A stretch of DNA of 64,000 nucleotides from Datnioides undecimradiatus (GCA_008933995.1 WARS01001853.1:579001-643000); one strand, 5' to 3'. Shown: positions 35,891 to 46,500, numbered from the stretch's first letter. Translations and numbers: made by a program. Notes: generated by a model not told the origin, from the sequence alone.

Positions 35891-38639
35891 CCTGGATCAG
35901 ATCCTGGACTGGCCTCCACGCCGGCTGATCTCACATCTGCACCAGAAACACAATGGGCGCTCCTTGAGTTCTGCGTTGTGTTGGCTCCGATCGGGCCGAC
36001 TGTAAACTTCGGGTCCTCGGGGCAGAAACTCCAGACGGGAATGATGAACCTTCTTCTTCTTCTCCAGTTTTATTTTTGTCACTTGTGATTTATGAGTGGA
36101 TGCTTGAAGAAACATGCAGAGTTATAAAAAATCAACGTGTGCACAAATAAAATGACTTCACGCTTCCAAACTATGTGCAGCGCATACGCCGAAACGCCAA
36201 CTTTGAAATCTGTCCCATTCTCCCGGAAGCTGGAGCAACATTGGTCGTCATGGTAACAGACAGATGCAGTTTGGTGAGATGTTCCTAGTGTTTTATGCGA
36301 CGTCACCTCAGATTTTTATGTGAATGCATCTGTTCGTTGACGGGACGGGTCACCTGCAGCCTGGCGTTTGTGCTGCACGCTGTTTTAAAGCCTAAAGTCG
36401 TGTTGTTTGTTTGCAGTTTGAAGACATTTGGCTGAAAACAACCAGACGTTCAGTTCTGTTTTACGGTTTGCATGGCTCCTCCTGTGTCGCAGTGGGTTTC
36501 CTCTGCATGCTCGGGTATGATGCTGCATGCTGTGAGCTTGAAAATGACCCAATCTAACCGAAATGGCACTTTAAGCATAAAGTGCAGATAAAGCATCGGA
36601 TGGAGGACAACAATCCACTTTGCACCAACACAAACGCTGGCATGTCAGATTCTCTGCGACACTTCAGACGTCCGACCCCTGCTCCTCGTTCCCCGTTTCC
36701 TTTTGGATGTGAAAGGCCGTGTTTCTCGGCTGAGTCCCGACCGAACCGTAATCACCTCTGCACCATCTGGAAAGATACAAATGTGCAATCTGATCTCGGA
36801 CTCTCCGTGTTTGTCGTCTTGTGTTTGCCGTGGTGTGAGAGAGGTTGTGAAACACAGATTAGCGAACAGAGCGAGTTTGCATTTCGCCGTGATGTCTTTG
36901 TTGAGACAGACAAATTGCATTGTCGCCCTGGTTGTACGGTGGCTGCCCTGCAGGAGAACAAGCTGCACTTGCCTTCTGGCTCACTGATCTCCCCCTGATC
37001 TGTTTGCTGGTTTTAAAAATACACTTTCCACAGGATGTAACATGAAACAGGGTATTGATGCCAGAACACCTGCCTGACGTCCTCTATCTGCTCTGCTGTT
37101 CTCTCCCCTGCTTTACTCACCTGTCTCACTATTCATGCAACTGTTTTCTGCAAGGGTTTTACGACTCTCGGCGAATGATAAACACTCGAGCGCCTGACTT
37201 GAGTGTGAAACTCAAAAAAAAAGTGATCAGAGAAGAGAGGAGTTTGAAACCGGAGAGAGACGCGGAGACACAAAGGCACGCAGACGCAGACGAGCAGCTC
37301 TGCACGCGGCTATTACCACATCACTTCTTCTCACGTCGAGCGGCGCCGCGCCTAAATTATTTTGAGCCGGTATTTGCCTGGAAACTGCGAGAGAGAAGTA
37401 AAAAAAAGAATATGTGAGGAATAAAAATATGATATGAGGAAACCAAACCCCTGCAGGAGTTTCTCTCTTTCACTGAGGATAAATCACAGGGAGGGAAAAA
37501 AGACTAATCTCCGACTTCAGACACAATACATGACTGCGCCTTGGAAGCCGGTCACCAGGCAGACAGCTTAAAGTTTACTTTTAGGGGTGCGATGTGCATA
37601 ACATTATGTCAGCACTATTTACTCCCACAGCCAGGAGTCTGCAGAGTGTGTCCTCAGAAACAGTGCCTCAGCAGCTAATGTATAAATTAGAGCAAACAGG
37701 AGCCAGCGGATGAGCCAAGATAGGCGCTCTGCTCGGGGTTATTTTTCATTCTATTTCAAATTTAGTTTTCCTCGCCGTCGAGTGCACCAACAGTCGTCTT
37801 TCGCCTCCTCCTTCGCCTCTTCTCCTGCTGCGTCTCAGTCCAACGTTGCAAGGTGATTTACATTTTTCTTTTTTTCCAATGATGCAACAGCGCAACATTC
37901 AGCCGCAGAGAGGGTAAACATAAACACAAGTCACCAACTTATCGGAAATGATAAAGGACGGTGTTTCCCTTCGTCCTGTCGGTGCAGATTCATTATGGTC
38001 ACTGCGGGGAAACGGCATCTCTCAGCTTCAAAGCTGTTTCCTCTACAGCTCATCCAGACAAACGTTGGACTCACTCGTCAAACATTTCAGCAAAATTCCT
38101 ACTTTTAGCAACAACATGCTAAAAATATCTTTTTTCTGCTTATTGTACTTACAACTATTGTAGATTTAGCTAGTTTCCCTATGCTCTCTGAACTTTAGTC
38201 ATACATTTACAGGATGTGAACCACTTAAACCACATCACGTATCTCTGTAATTATTTTCTTATTGTTATTATTATTGTGAAAACTATGATTGTTGTAATTC
38301 ATCTTACGTGCTGCATGTGTAGCATTATTACACCTGGGTGCATCCATCACAGCGGTGCACCGGTTTCCTGGCTGCACCGACACAATCGTTGCTCTGAACA
38401 GACCGTGCTCACAGGACGTGGCTTCTTCTTGGTTCTGTTACCGTTACCGTGCAGTACAGGAACATTTTGATGGCACCTTCCAAGTAACGCTTAGGTCATT
38501 TATCTATAGACTTTATTATATTAAGTCATTTATGTAACTATCTCATGATTTGAGAAGTGTGACAGTGATGAGAACGGATCAGTTGAGCTCTTATCCTGGT
38601 GTGAGCACGACGCACAGTCCCTCGTTCAGGGGCGTGCGA
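35891..38639. other. Non-coding stretch, no gene recognised
   Basis: 36582-36998 is open in five frames on both strands (up to 138 codons), which argues against a real exon; no frame shows a domain. 37055-37417 has a Lys/Arg-rich 120-codon frame, also unrecognised. 37660-37790 (tgtataaattagagcaaaca) is mildly CNE-like. A small ttattattattg word is at 38263. Confidence 0.5.
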
Positions 38640-38890
38640 CGAGCGTCCGCTGCTGAATTTATTTGCACATAAAAAAAGATGCTGCTTGAAATAATAATCA
38701 AACTTTCAAAGCATCTGTTTTCAATCGTTTCGCCGTGCAGATCTTAACGAGCCCCAGTCGCTCATAAAGGGGAGTCACATTCACGCGACCTTAATTATCA
38801 TGAATCAGAACAACAGCAACGCTTCGCTGGCATCATTCTCGGCAAAGCAGCGCCTATTAATAATCCTGCAGAGCAAAATAACAATAAAAA
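38640..38890. promoter_or_regulatory. CNE-like stretch
   Basis: Unique DNA with gaaataataatcaaactttc, accttaattatcatgaatca (38789-38808), and cctattaataatcctgcag. Multiple TAAT cores among GC-containing words, no frames, no repeats. Resembles a conserved enhancer, unproven. Confidence 0.3.
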
Positions 38891-39639
38891 GTGAAACAGA
38901 GAAACGTTGGTGACATAAACGGAGTTAATGTGAGCTTCCCTGCCTCGTTACAGCCGAACAAACGGCGATCATGGAGTCATCAGTTTAGAAACAATCAGTT
39001 TAGAAACAGGCGTGTGCTTTAGCCCTGATATAAGCGCCGTCCTGCATTCAGACTGTCATCGTTGCAAACTCAAGTCGGTTAAATTGGGCAGAAATGTGTG
39101 TTTTTTTATGGCTTAATCTGAACATTTTGTGTGATTCGATATGTTTTGGATCCATAAAAACATGTTTGCTCTGTGTTTTGCACAGTTGTGGTGTTGCACT
39201 TCAGCCAAACGTGGTTTCCCTGCAGACTTTGCCATAGGTGATGTTAAGATGATGCAAACAAGCTCAAAGTCTGCTGAGTGAAGCTGAACTGGACAGAAGC
39301 CAGTTGTTGTTACAGACTTCAGTCTGCTCACAGGTCCCAGCCTGGGACCTGATACAATAGCATACAACTTTATCATTGTGCCATTGTGATATTGCAGATG
39401 CTAACACCCGGCTAGCGAGCAGTTGCAAAACAAAGCTTTGAGGTTTGTTCTGGTTTCTCCTCCAGTTGTTTCCTCCTTTTAGGTCCCATGCACATTTAAC
39501 TGAGTCCATATATGTATAAAGAGGGTCCCCGGAGCAGTTTCCTGGCTGGGATGTCTGCCACGAGCACCCTGCACAGACAAAACGGCCAAAGGAGCGATGC
39601 TGCCAACCTCCCACCGCCTCTAAATCAAATAAACTTCCC
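38891..39639. other. Non-coding stretch, nothing recognised
   Basis: Two tandem cagtttagaaaca words near 38980-39005. Minus-strand frames at 39113-39662 are unrecognised. Confidence 0.45.
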
Positions 39640-39990
39640 CAAACATCTGGAGTGACATGCAAATAATGCGATCAATATTCTGCACAGCATGCCACGTGTG
39701 CCTGAACAACACCTTGCAGGATAATCAATACCCCCCCACCCGCACCCACCCAGAACTCATAAAAACATCCTCCGACTCCTCTCGGCGCCAAATAAAAACT
39801 CTGAGAATAAAAAACTTTGCGAGGAGCCGCGGCCATGTTTCTCTCTGCGATGACAGATGGGAAGCCCGGCGCGGGAACCCTGCGTGGCTCCGGTTAATTA
39901 CGCCGGCGTACAGTATATCGTACGTATAAAACTCGCAGGAGTCGCGCTTCCCGGCGGCACAAGGAAATAGCTGATGGGTGCATATGTTGC
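39640..39990. promoter_or_regulatory. CNE-like and CpG-rich stretch with octamer and TATA-like words
   Basis: Starts with gtgacatgcaaataatgcg (ATGCAAAT octamer at 39656-39663) and catgccacgtgtgcc (E-box). It then carries the G-quadruplex motif at 39731-39751. Next comes CpG-rich gcgaggagccgcggcc, tccggttaattacgccggcg (TTAATTA 39894-39900) and tatcgtacgtataaaactcg (TATAAAA 39925-39931). It may be an enhancer or a minor promoter; no transcript evidence. Confidence 0.3.
39731..39751 (-). other. Canonical G-quadruplex motif on the minus strand
   Basis: Four C runs (C7, C3, C3, C3) separated by A, GCA and A on the + strand, i.e. G3N1G3N3G3N1G7 on the minus strand. This satisfies the usual G3+N1-7 rule with very short loops. 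Confidence 0.8.
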
Positions 39991-40210
39991 GATCGCAGGG
40001 GAGTTGTTCTCTGAGTCTGTGGCTGATGTGATGTGTGTTGATCTGGGCTCATCCTTCTCTCTGTGCAGCCAGACGGGGAATCCAGGAACGCCGTCGCCCT
40101 GGCTTTAGTGTAAATGCAGTTACATTGAATATAAAAGAGCCTCGTCTCCTGAAGCATCAGCTGATTGACAGTAAGTACGACATGTGATAATCAGAGTTGT
40201 AGACTCGAGT

Positions 40211-40619
40211 CCGTCATGTCCCTCCCTGCTTCCTGTTTGGTGCTTTTCTCTGTTTTATGTTATTTGTTCAGTGTTTCCTGTTTTATTTTGAAAGAGCCAG
40301 CCTTCCTGCATCCCCAGCCCCCCCGCTGGCGACTCTCTGACGCGCCTGCACACATGTTCGCCGTGTTAGCACTGTTAGCACTTAGCACCGTGTTGGGATG
40401 GATGCACGTGTGTCTTTGCTCATGGATACTCCGGACGCACCGCTCGCTCTCGTTTGCTCGGACTTTGCTTGTGTCTGGGCTTCGTTTCTTGGTGCTGCTC
40501 CTCAGATTTTGTTTACTTGCATGCGCTCCTGGTCGTTGTGTTAATAAATCATGCCGCAGCTCCTCGTTTGGCTCCCGCACTTTGTTTTCCTGCTCTCTCT
40601 GTTCGTACAAGTGTGACAG
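40211..40619 (+). mobile_element. CGTCATG...TGACAG-bounded T-rich interspersed element
   Basis: Begins ccgtcatgtccctccctgct and ends acaagtgtgacag. The interior has tttcctgttttattttgaaa (40274-40293), matching 58265-58285 and resembling 46531-46550, plus a late aataaa at about 40542 (gtgttaataaatcatgc). TG...CA-type ends, T-rich interior and a late poly(A)-signal-like word fit a solo-LTR-like element or a non-autonomous transposon. The 182-codon frame across it is not a gene. Confidence 0.4.
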
Positions 40620-41351
40620 AGATCTGACTGCGAGTCATTTTAATGGTCAGCGGTCCGGATTAGTGCTGCGTGACAAACCTCTCACGCTGAGGAGCGACAG
40701 AACTTTCCTCTGAGGAGAAAACCTGTTTTCATGAACTCATCCTCATAGTTGTCCATTCACGTCTGACTCTGATCTCTGATCTCTGAGCCGCTCGCTCTCA
40801 CCCCCTCGACCTCATTATCGGTTGAATTCACGGACGTCTGCTGGATCGGAGTTGTTCTGTTTCGCTCGAGCATGCAGGAGGTGACTTTTCCTCTTCTTGG
40901 GAGCGTGCAGATCAGTTTTGAAGTGCACATCGGGTACATGGCTGAACAAAAGCAGAGGATTCAGACGCAGGCGTCACGCTGAGTATCAGTGCTGCAGAGC
41001 GGCGGCTCATTTGTTTCTGTCGGGTGTAATGTCACGTTGGTCGTCGAGCTGTAGGAAGAGCGGCCGGGAAAAACAAAGCATCGGCTGCTTTACAGCACTT
41101 CAGCTTCCATCACCTCAACAACTCTTGAGACTACGGCCGCTAATAATAAATGTATGATCGCCCCAGTCGCTACAAACAGGTCGTAAACCATGTTAGCATC
41201 CCCCCCGATGCTGCGCCGTCGCAGCTGCGGCCCCTTTTTAAAATGGCTCCAGTCTCGCCTTCGCTGCTCCTGCCACAGCCGCTGTGTCATAAAGCCTTCA
41301 CCCCGCATTTACAGCCGGGAAGCAGCGGCACAGATGCCTGCCAGAGGCACT
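40620..41351. other. Non-coding stretch, no gene recognised
   Basis: Short frames at 40757-41308 on both strands, unrecognised. No repeats before the GT tract. Confidence 0.45.
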
Positions 41352-41368
41352 TGTGTGTGAGTGTGTGT

Positions 41369-41408
<40 letters not shown>
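41352..41408 (+). repeat. Interrupted (GT)n microsatellite
   Basis: GT tract with early GA and AA interruptions, then about 18 clean units (41371-41408). Confidence 0.95.
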
Positions 41409-41410
<2 letters not shown>

Positions 41411-41518
41411 CAGGCTTCGTGGAGGTGACACCCTGCAGGAGAGTCGGATGTGAACAGAAAAGGTGAGCTGTTGACCGTGAAAAGAGAGAGAGAAGGCCAC
41501 TTCCTAGTAAAATAATGA

Positions 41519-41527
41519 GTGTGTGTG

Positions 41528-41568
<41 letters not shown>

Positions 41569-41592
41569 GAACTATACACACACACACACACA
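41519..41592. repeat. Inverted microsatellite: (GT)n - 6-8 base spacer - (CA)n
   Basis: 41519-41569 is (GT)n with one TTT interruption. The spacer aactata is followed by (CA)n at 41576-41592, and cacacacacgc continues at 41597-41607. GT and CA arms are complementary, so the strand can fold into a hairpin of at least 8 dinucleotide pairs with the spacer as loop. All neighbours in the window are single-orientation dinucleotide tracts. Confidence 0.93.
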
Positions 41593-41829
41593 AATGCACA
41601 CACACGCAGTGCGGTGGTGAAATCAACACATCACAGGTGCTGACAAGGTAAAGGTGAGCGCAGGGTGACATCGGCGTCGGCTGACAGGACGAGCTGAAGA
41701 GCTGCTGTCACACGGGAGGTTTGAACGAGCGAGCGAGGTAACAAATACACAGAGAGAGAGAGCGAGAGCAGGCAGCAGTGACAAAAGGTACGACAACTGT
41801 CCTCTGTTGTCTGACAACCAACTGTCAGC

Positions 41830-42520
41830 ACAACAGAGACGAGTTAAAAATAGAAGAGGACGAGAGGAAACGACGGGAATGAGAGATGGAGGGATGATGA
41901 AGGGCAGAGAGGGGGGAGGGAGTGATGGGCAGGGGTAAGAAAGGAGGGATGCAGGTGTGGATGGAGGAAGACGGAGAGGTGGAGAGCGATGGAGAGATGA
42001 AATGATAGTTCTGCAAACTAGATCTAATGAAATGCATGAAATGAGGGAATGGAGAGACGAAATGATGGAGTGATGGAGGATGAGAGGGTCGTGAAACAAA
42101 GGAATAAATGGTCCAAGAGCAGGAATTCGGAGGAAGTGAGGGATAATAGGTGGAGAGGTGTGGAGAGACTCAGAGATGAAGGAATACAGGGAGGAGGAGA
42201 TGGAGTGATGGAGGAGGAGATGGAGTGATGGACTGACAGAAGGCGGAGGAATGCAGAGGCAGATGGGAAGATGGAGGGATTAAAGGCTGCAGGTTTGGAG
42301 GAATGGAGGGGTGTAATGATGCAAGAACAGACAGATGCAATGATGGAAGTAGAGACCATGGAAGTAGGATCCATGGAAACTTGGAGGAGCACATGAGTGG
42401 ACGGAAGGAGGAAAAGATGGAGTGATGGGAGAGAAGAAGAGGAAGAGGAGGCAGTGACAGATGGACCATAGAGATGGAGAAGTGAGATGTGGTGAGAAGA
42501 TGGAAACATCATTCATCTCC
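41830..42520 (+). repeat. Degenerate (GATGGA)-type purine-rich tract
   Basis: About 690 bp, overwhelmingly G/A with T at regular places (gagatggagggatgatgaag, gatggaggaagacggagagg). An exact 20-bp duplication gaggaggagatggagtgatg stands at 42191-42210 and 42211-42230. It reads as a decayed tandem repeat of GGATGGA-like units. Long minus-strand frames (99-162 codons, Ser/Pro/His/Leu) are simple-sequence translation. Confidence 0.8.
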
Positions 42521-42546
42521 TCATCCCTTGGTTCCTCCATGTTGCT

Positions 42547-42595
42547 CTCCATCCATCCATCCCTCCATCCATCCATCCCTCCATCCATCCATCTT
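42547..42595 (+). repeat. (CCAT)n / (CCATCCCT)n microsatellite
   Basis: ccatccatccatccctccat-type units for about 49 bp. This is the complementary strand sense of the GATGGA tract that ends just upstream, so the two blocks are inverted relative to each other. Confidence 0.9.
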
Positions 42596-42669
42596 CTCCA
42601 AGCTCTGCTACTGCTGGACCGGTCGGATGCAGCATCATCTGTGTTCACGTGACAACCAGCCCGTGTGGC

Positions 42670-42830
42670 TGTGAACAGGGCGGCGGCGGCTTAATGTCGC
42701 GGCTGAGCTCTCGCTGAATGGATGATGACACAACGGCGGCAGGTTCAGCACGCTGACACGGCGGCGGAGATTTGGTGGGCGGACGCCGGGGATAAGTAGA
42801 TGTGACGTGGCGTCGTACATCAGGCACCGT
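42670..42830. other. CpG-rich GGCGGC-containing stretch
   Basis: aacagggcggcggcggctta, gacacggcggcggagatttg and gtggcgtcgtac give a local CpG density far above the surroundings. No recognisable promoter element or exon. Teleost DNA is usually CpG-poor outside promoters, so this may mark an unmethylated patch, or simply a GGC simple-sequence remnant. Confidence 0.4.
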
Positions 42831-42888
42831 GTGACACCAAAGACGGACTGTCGGGGGGGAAAGAAAGAGGGAGGGAAGACTTCCTGTT

Positions 42889-42940
<52 letters not shown>
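42889..42940 (+). repeat. (TC)n(CA)n compound microsatellite
   Basis: tctctctc at 42889-42898 leads into about 21 CA units ending at 42940. Confidence 0.97.
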
Positions 42941-42942
<2 letters not shown>

Positions 42943-43094
42943 CGTTTTCTCCGTTTTGCTCCTTCTCACTCGACTAACGAGCTGAAATGAGAGGCCGCTG
43001 CGGCTCCAGTGACGGCGGTGTAATGAGGAGCAGCAGTCGTCCTGAAGGTCCCGTAACTACCCTCAGTCAGGAGGTCGCTGCTCGTGGCACCAGC

Positions 43095-43410
43095 AACAAA
43101 CTGCACTTGATTTGAGCTCGTTTGCCAAATTTATGTGGAGAGGACTTTAATAAATAATAAACAAAAGACACATAAAGGAGAGCTGGAGGCTGAAGGGGCC
43201 CGGCTTTAAATCAGACATGATAAGTCTTAAGAGCACAGGTGAAAGGAAGGGGGAAGTTAATTAAATGCATCATATTTATTGGACGTGTGTGTGCGTGTGT
43301 GTGTGCGTGTGTGCGTGCGCTGGATGTGTACAATAGTTTAATACGGTCCTCATCTGCAATAAGGCCGAGCAGTAATTGGCTCCAAATGACTCTCAAGAAA
43401 ATTTAATAAG
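43095..43410. promoter_or_regulatory. CNE-like stretch split by a GT-rich tract
   Basis: Left part: gtttgccaaatttatgtgg, actttaataaataataaaca and agttaattaaatgcatcata. Right part: ctgcaataaggccgagcagt, aattggctccaaatgactct and aagaaaatttaataagagc. Between them lies an interrupted (GT/GC)n at 43284-43320. Both halves look like conserved regulatory DNA with TAATT cores; the microsatellite may have grown inside one element. No alignment available. Confidence 0.33.
43284..43320 (+). repeat. Interrupted (GT)n with GC steps
   Basis: gtgtgtgtgcgtgtgtgtgt continues as gcgtgtgtgcgtgcgc. Alternating purine-pyrimidine DNA. Confidence 0.9.
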
Positions 43411-43424
43411 AGCAAAGAAAAGAT

Positions 43425-43526
43425 TAGAGGGAGGGGGGGAAACTGTTTAGGCGTATTAGAGAAGAAAAACAAGAGAGGGGGAGGGAGAGGGGGGAGGGAG
43501 GGAGAGAGAGAGGGGGAGGGAGGAGG
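43425..43526 (+). repeat. G/A-rich tract with G-quadruplex motif
   Basis: From 43477: G5-A-G3-AGA-G6-A-G3-A-G3, then a GA tract and G5-A-G3. Several overlapping choices of four G runs with loops of 1-3 bases meet the canonical rule on the + strand. Purine-only composition also allows triplex (H-DNA) formation. Confidence 0.85.
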
Positions 43527-44003
43527 ACAAGAAGGATTGTATCTGCAGGACAAAGGAGAGAGGGGTGGAAAACAGATTTAACAGCTTTCAGGCATATTCA
43601 GTGACTCTAAAAACAACATGAATGACAGGAGAGCGTCAGAGACGATGGACCAGCAAAAAAACACAGAATTCAAATGGTGAAAAGGTCAAAACTACAAAGA
43701 CCACCTGACTTCGTGCAGGAAAAGACTGTAATCAGTGTCAGTTTAACGCCTCTGAGGTGGAGGCATGCCGCCCCGCCCTCAGCGTCTCATTGGCTAAAAG
43801 GCTGATGAGCCTGAAGCCTGAGCAGGTGCACAGCGCGCGGCTCTGGAGGCGAGCGTGTGACACATTTGTGATGTCGTCCAGTCGCTAATGATGCATCGGA
43901 TCGCTGTAATCCCGTCCTGTGTATGTCTAAAGGTAGGGGCGCAGCAAAGGCAGTGGGCTCAACCAATGAGGAGACAGCAGGGGTGACGTTGGAGATGGGA
44001 ACC
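43527..44003. other. Non-coding stretch, nothing recognised
   Basis: A 72-codon minus-strand frame at 43787-44005 is unrecognised. Unique DNA. Confidence 0.45.
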
Positions 44004-44035
44004 ATGTTGTTGTTTGTTGTTGTTGTTTGTTGTTA
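44004..44035 (+). repeat. (GTT)n microsatellite
   Basis: Interrupted GTT/TGTT units (gttgttgtttgttgttgttg). Confidence 0.9.
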
Positions 44036-44377
44036 ATAAAACAAAATAAGCACATGATTTGCACATTTAGCATATTTAACATATTTTAATTTACCCACGT
44101 GATTCAAAACAACTTTAACCTCCAGTGTTTGTTCGACTCATCCTCCCCTTTACCCTCGTCACATGACTTCCTCCTTTGCCCCCATCACGAGCGCCGCGGC
44201 CTGACCACGCTTCACGGCGGTGTTCCAGCGTTATTACTCCGGTTAATGTCCACCCTGCTGCAGCGCCTCCCTGACCGCCTCCTCTGTTGTTTACGCGCTA
44301 CATTTCCACACGTTTTACATCTAATTGCTTGTTTTTACCCCCCATTTTATTTCCTGTGACAGAAAAGCCCCCCCACT

Positions 44378-44379
<2 letters not shown>

Positions 44380-44408
<29 letters not shown>
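44380..44408 (+). repeat. (CA)n microsatellite
   Basis: About 14 CA units after a C-rich lead (gcccccccactccc). Confidence 0.95.
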
Positions 44409-44412
<4 letters not shown>

Positions 44413-44424
44413 GCCTTGCATCTC

Positions 44425-44510
44425 GAGCTGTCCTTGACTCATCAGCTAATTAGTTTTGGAGTAATTACCTGCTCCGGCGCTTTGCAATAGTCTCTCATTG
44501 TTTAAAAGCG
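44425..44510. promoter_or_regulatory. CNE-like short stretch
   Basis: tcatcagctaattagttttg and gagtaattacctgctccgg place two TAATTA cores 13 bp apart (44448-44453, 44462-44467), then gctttgcaatagtctctcat. Paired TAATTA sites are typical of homeodomain-bound enhancers. Unaligned. Confidence 0.3.
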
Positions 44511-45476
44511 GAGGAACAGGTACAGTGGCAGAAGCAACTCACATTTCATCCAGTTTATTTGTGGATCAACTGACGGTGGCCCTGAATGTCAGATCTGTCA
44601 CGGAGCGCAGCGTGAAAGGGCCGGGACGGCAGGGAGACGGGCAGATATGAAAAGACGCTGTCCGGAGGTTACCGAGCTTTGTTTAAGATGCATTTCTAAC
44701 CAAACACTGTGTTTATCAGTGAACACACAACCTCAGATCCCATGTTTCCTTATTGGACTGACTGTACAGTCACTCCACACGCTCTGCTTAGACAATAAAG
44801 ATCAAATAATATTAGTGTTTCCACGTTTAAAGAACCTAAAAAAACTTTGATTTATATTTATATTAAAAATAATATTTCATTGTTATTTTGCTAAAAAAAC
44901 ATTTTTTAATATCCAGAAATGTGTTTTTAATGATGTATGATCACCTTTAAACACCAACAGCTGCGATTTAAACAAGCCCTTTATATCTACACAGGGAGCG
45001 AGCTGCGTTTAAAGAGCCGCCGTGCTGCTACGGTAGCCCAGAAAGGACAAAATCAAACATCAGGACTTGTTTAAGATGCTTCTACATGCAACATGCTCCA
45101 CCCTGCTCCTTATTCGATTGTTTTAGCAAAATCCTGACTTAACTTCCACACTTATAGAAAATCATGTTTGTGCAAATGTAACTGCATAACTATATGTCGC
45201 TATTTGACTTTTTTATTTTACTTGGCTCACAGCATGCTATAGCAAAGTTCAGGGTCAGACCTCCAGTTTAAAGCCAACAGATGCAGCGTTTATCTCTGCT
45301 GAGAGTGTTCAAGAGGTGAAATCGAAATTAAAATGAATGACAGTTTTAAATCTGTCTGTTCACAGGTGGTTTATCCAGAAACTGAACTGACGGCACTCGG
45401 CGAAAGAAGTGCATTGAATCTTTTCCGTTCTTTGCATATCCACTCAGGTCCCCGCTGTGTTTTTACTGTGCAAACA

Positions 45477-45481
<5 letters not shown>
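44511..45481. other. Non-coding stretch with AT-rich core
   Basis: 44850-44935 is very AT-rich (tttatatttatattaaaaat). A 67-codon frame at 44647-44850 is unrecognised. No gene. Confidence 0.45.

Positions 45482-45521
<40 letters not shown>
45482..45521 (+). repeat. (CA)n microsatellite
   Basis: About 20 CA units. Confidence 0.97.
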
Positions 45522-45522
<1 letters not shown>

Positions 45523-45660
45523 GTTCCCTTTGCCTCTCCGTCTCCTCCCGACTCACAGCTTTTGTATTTTCCTCACTCAGCGGTGCAGTCACAGTGAAAC
45601 AGATGACATGCATTGTGTGTGTCTGACTGCCACTTGAACAAACACTGCTGGCACCAGTCT

Positions 45661-45683
45661 GTGTGTGTGTGTGTGTGTGTGTG
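45661..45683 (+). repeat. (GT)n microsatellite
   Basis: About 11 GT units, 140 bp downstream of a CA tract of opposite sense. Confidence 0.95.
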
Positions 45684-46500
45684 AGCACTCATAAATTGGC
45701 ACTCAGGGTGTCAGCGCTCTGGCACTGAAATGGACTCTTCATGAATTCAGAGGGTTACTAGCTGCTGTTCGTTTATTCAGAGCATCACACTGAGTGGCGG
45801 CAGAGGAGGAGGCAGAGTGTGCGAGCACAGTAACATGGAGCCGCTGTGTACAGAGAGTAAACGCACAGTGATTAAAGCCCCAGACGCTGATGTTAAACCC
45901 ACACAGGTGATTTTAATTATTCTGGCTGATCAGACGTCGTCTCCGGACCGAGTGGGCGTCCAGAGAACGGGCTTGACTGACGTCTCCCCGACTCTCCTGT
46001 CAGCTTTGTGGCACCTGTCCGGGTGGGACGAATGGCACGCTTCCCGCGGCTCTGCCCGCCTCTAACCCGAGCGCATTAGTCAGAGTAATTAGAAACACCT
46101 GTGAGGGCGTGCAGGGCCTGTAAATGTGGGCCGTGTAAACCGTGTGTTTGCAGAGAGAGAGAGAGGCTTCAAGACCCCTCAGCAGAGTATGTGGCACCAT
46201 CGAACTGTCCCGACAAAGAGTCCCGACGCTAGTGGTGGTGGCCTAAGACTCTGCAGAGTCTGATGATGTCATGGTCACAGGGTCCCCCTTAAAGCCTGGA
46301 GCCCTGAACCCTCACGGACGTTTGTAGAGTTGCAGGTTTATGTCTTTTCTGTTTGTTACCTTCTTCATGGCCGCCCAAGGAACCAACCATCTGGTTCAAA
46401 CATCTAGAGGTCGGTGTCGTAATAATCAATGTAGTCGTTGTTGTCATGAATTTGCACACAGGGGTCAACATGTGTGCAGGACAGCCCTCTTGGGACTGGG
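45684..46500. other. Non-coding stretch, nothing recognised
   Basis: Frames at 45817-46200 unrecognised on both strands. ctgcagag and similar short words only. Confidence 0.45.

Noticed and set aside
36582-36998. Region open in five frames on both strands
   Set aside because: Multiple simultaneous open frames indicate chance low stop density; no protein family resemblance.
40165-40713. 182-codon + strand frame
   Set aside because: Covers the interspersed element 40211-40619; composition and content follow the repeat.
42024-42512. 162-codon Ser/Pro/His/Leu frame on the minus strand
   Set aside because: Translation of the degenerate GATGGA tract.
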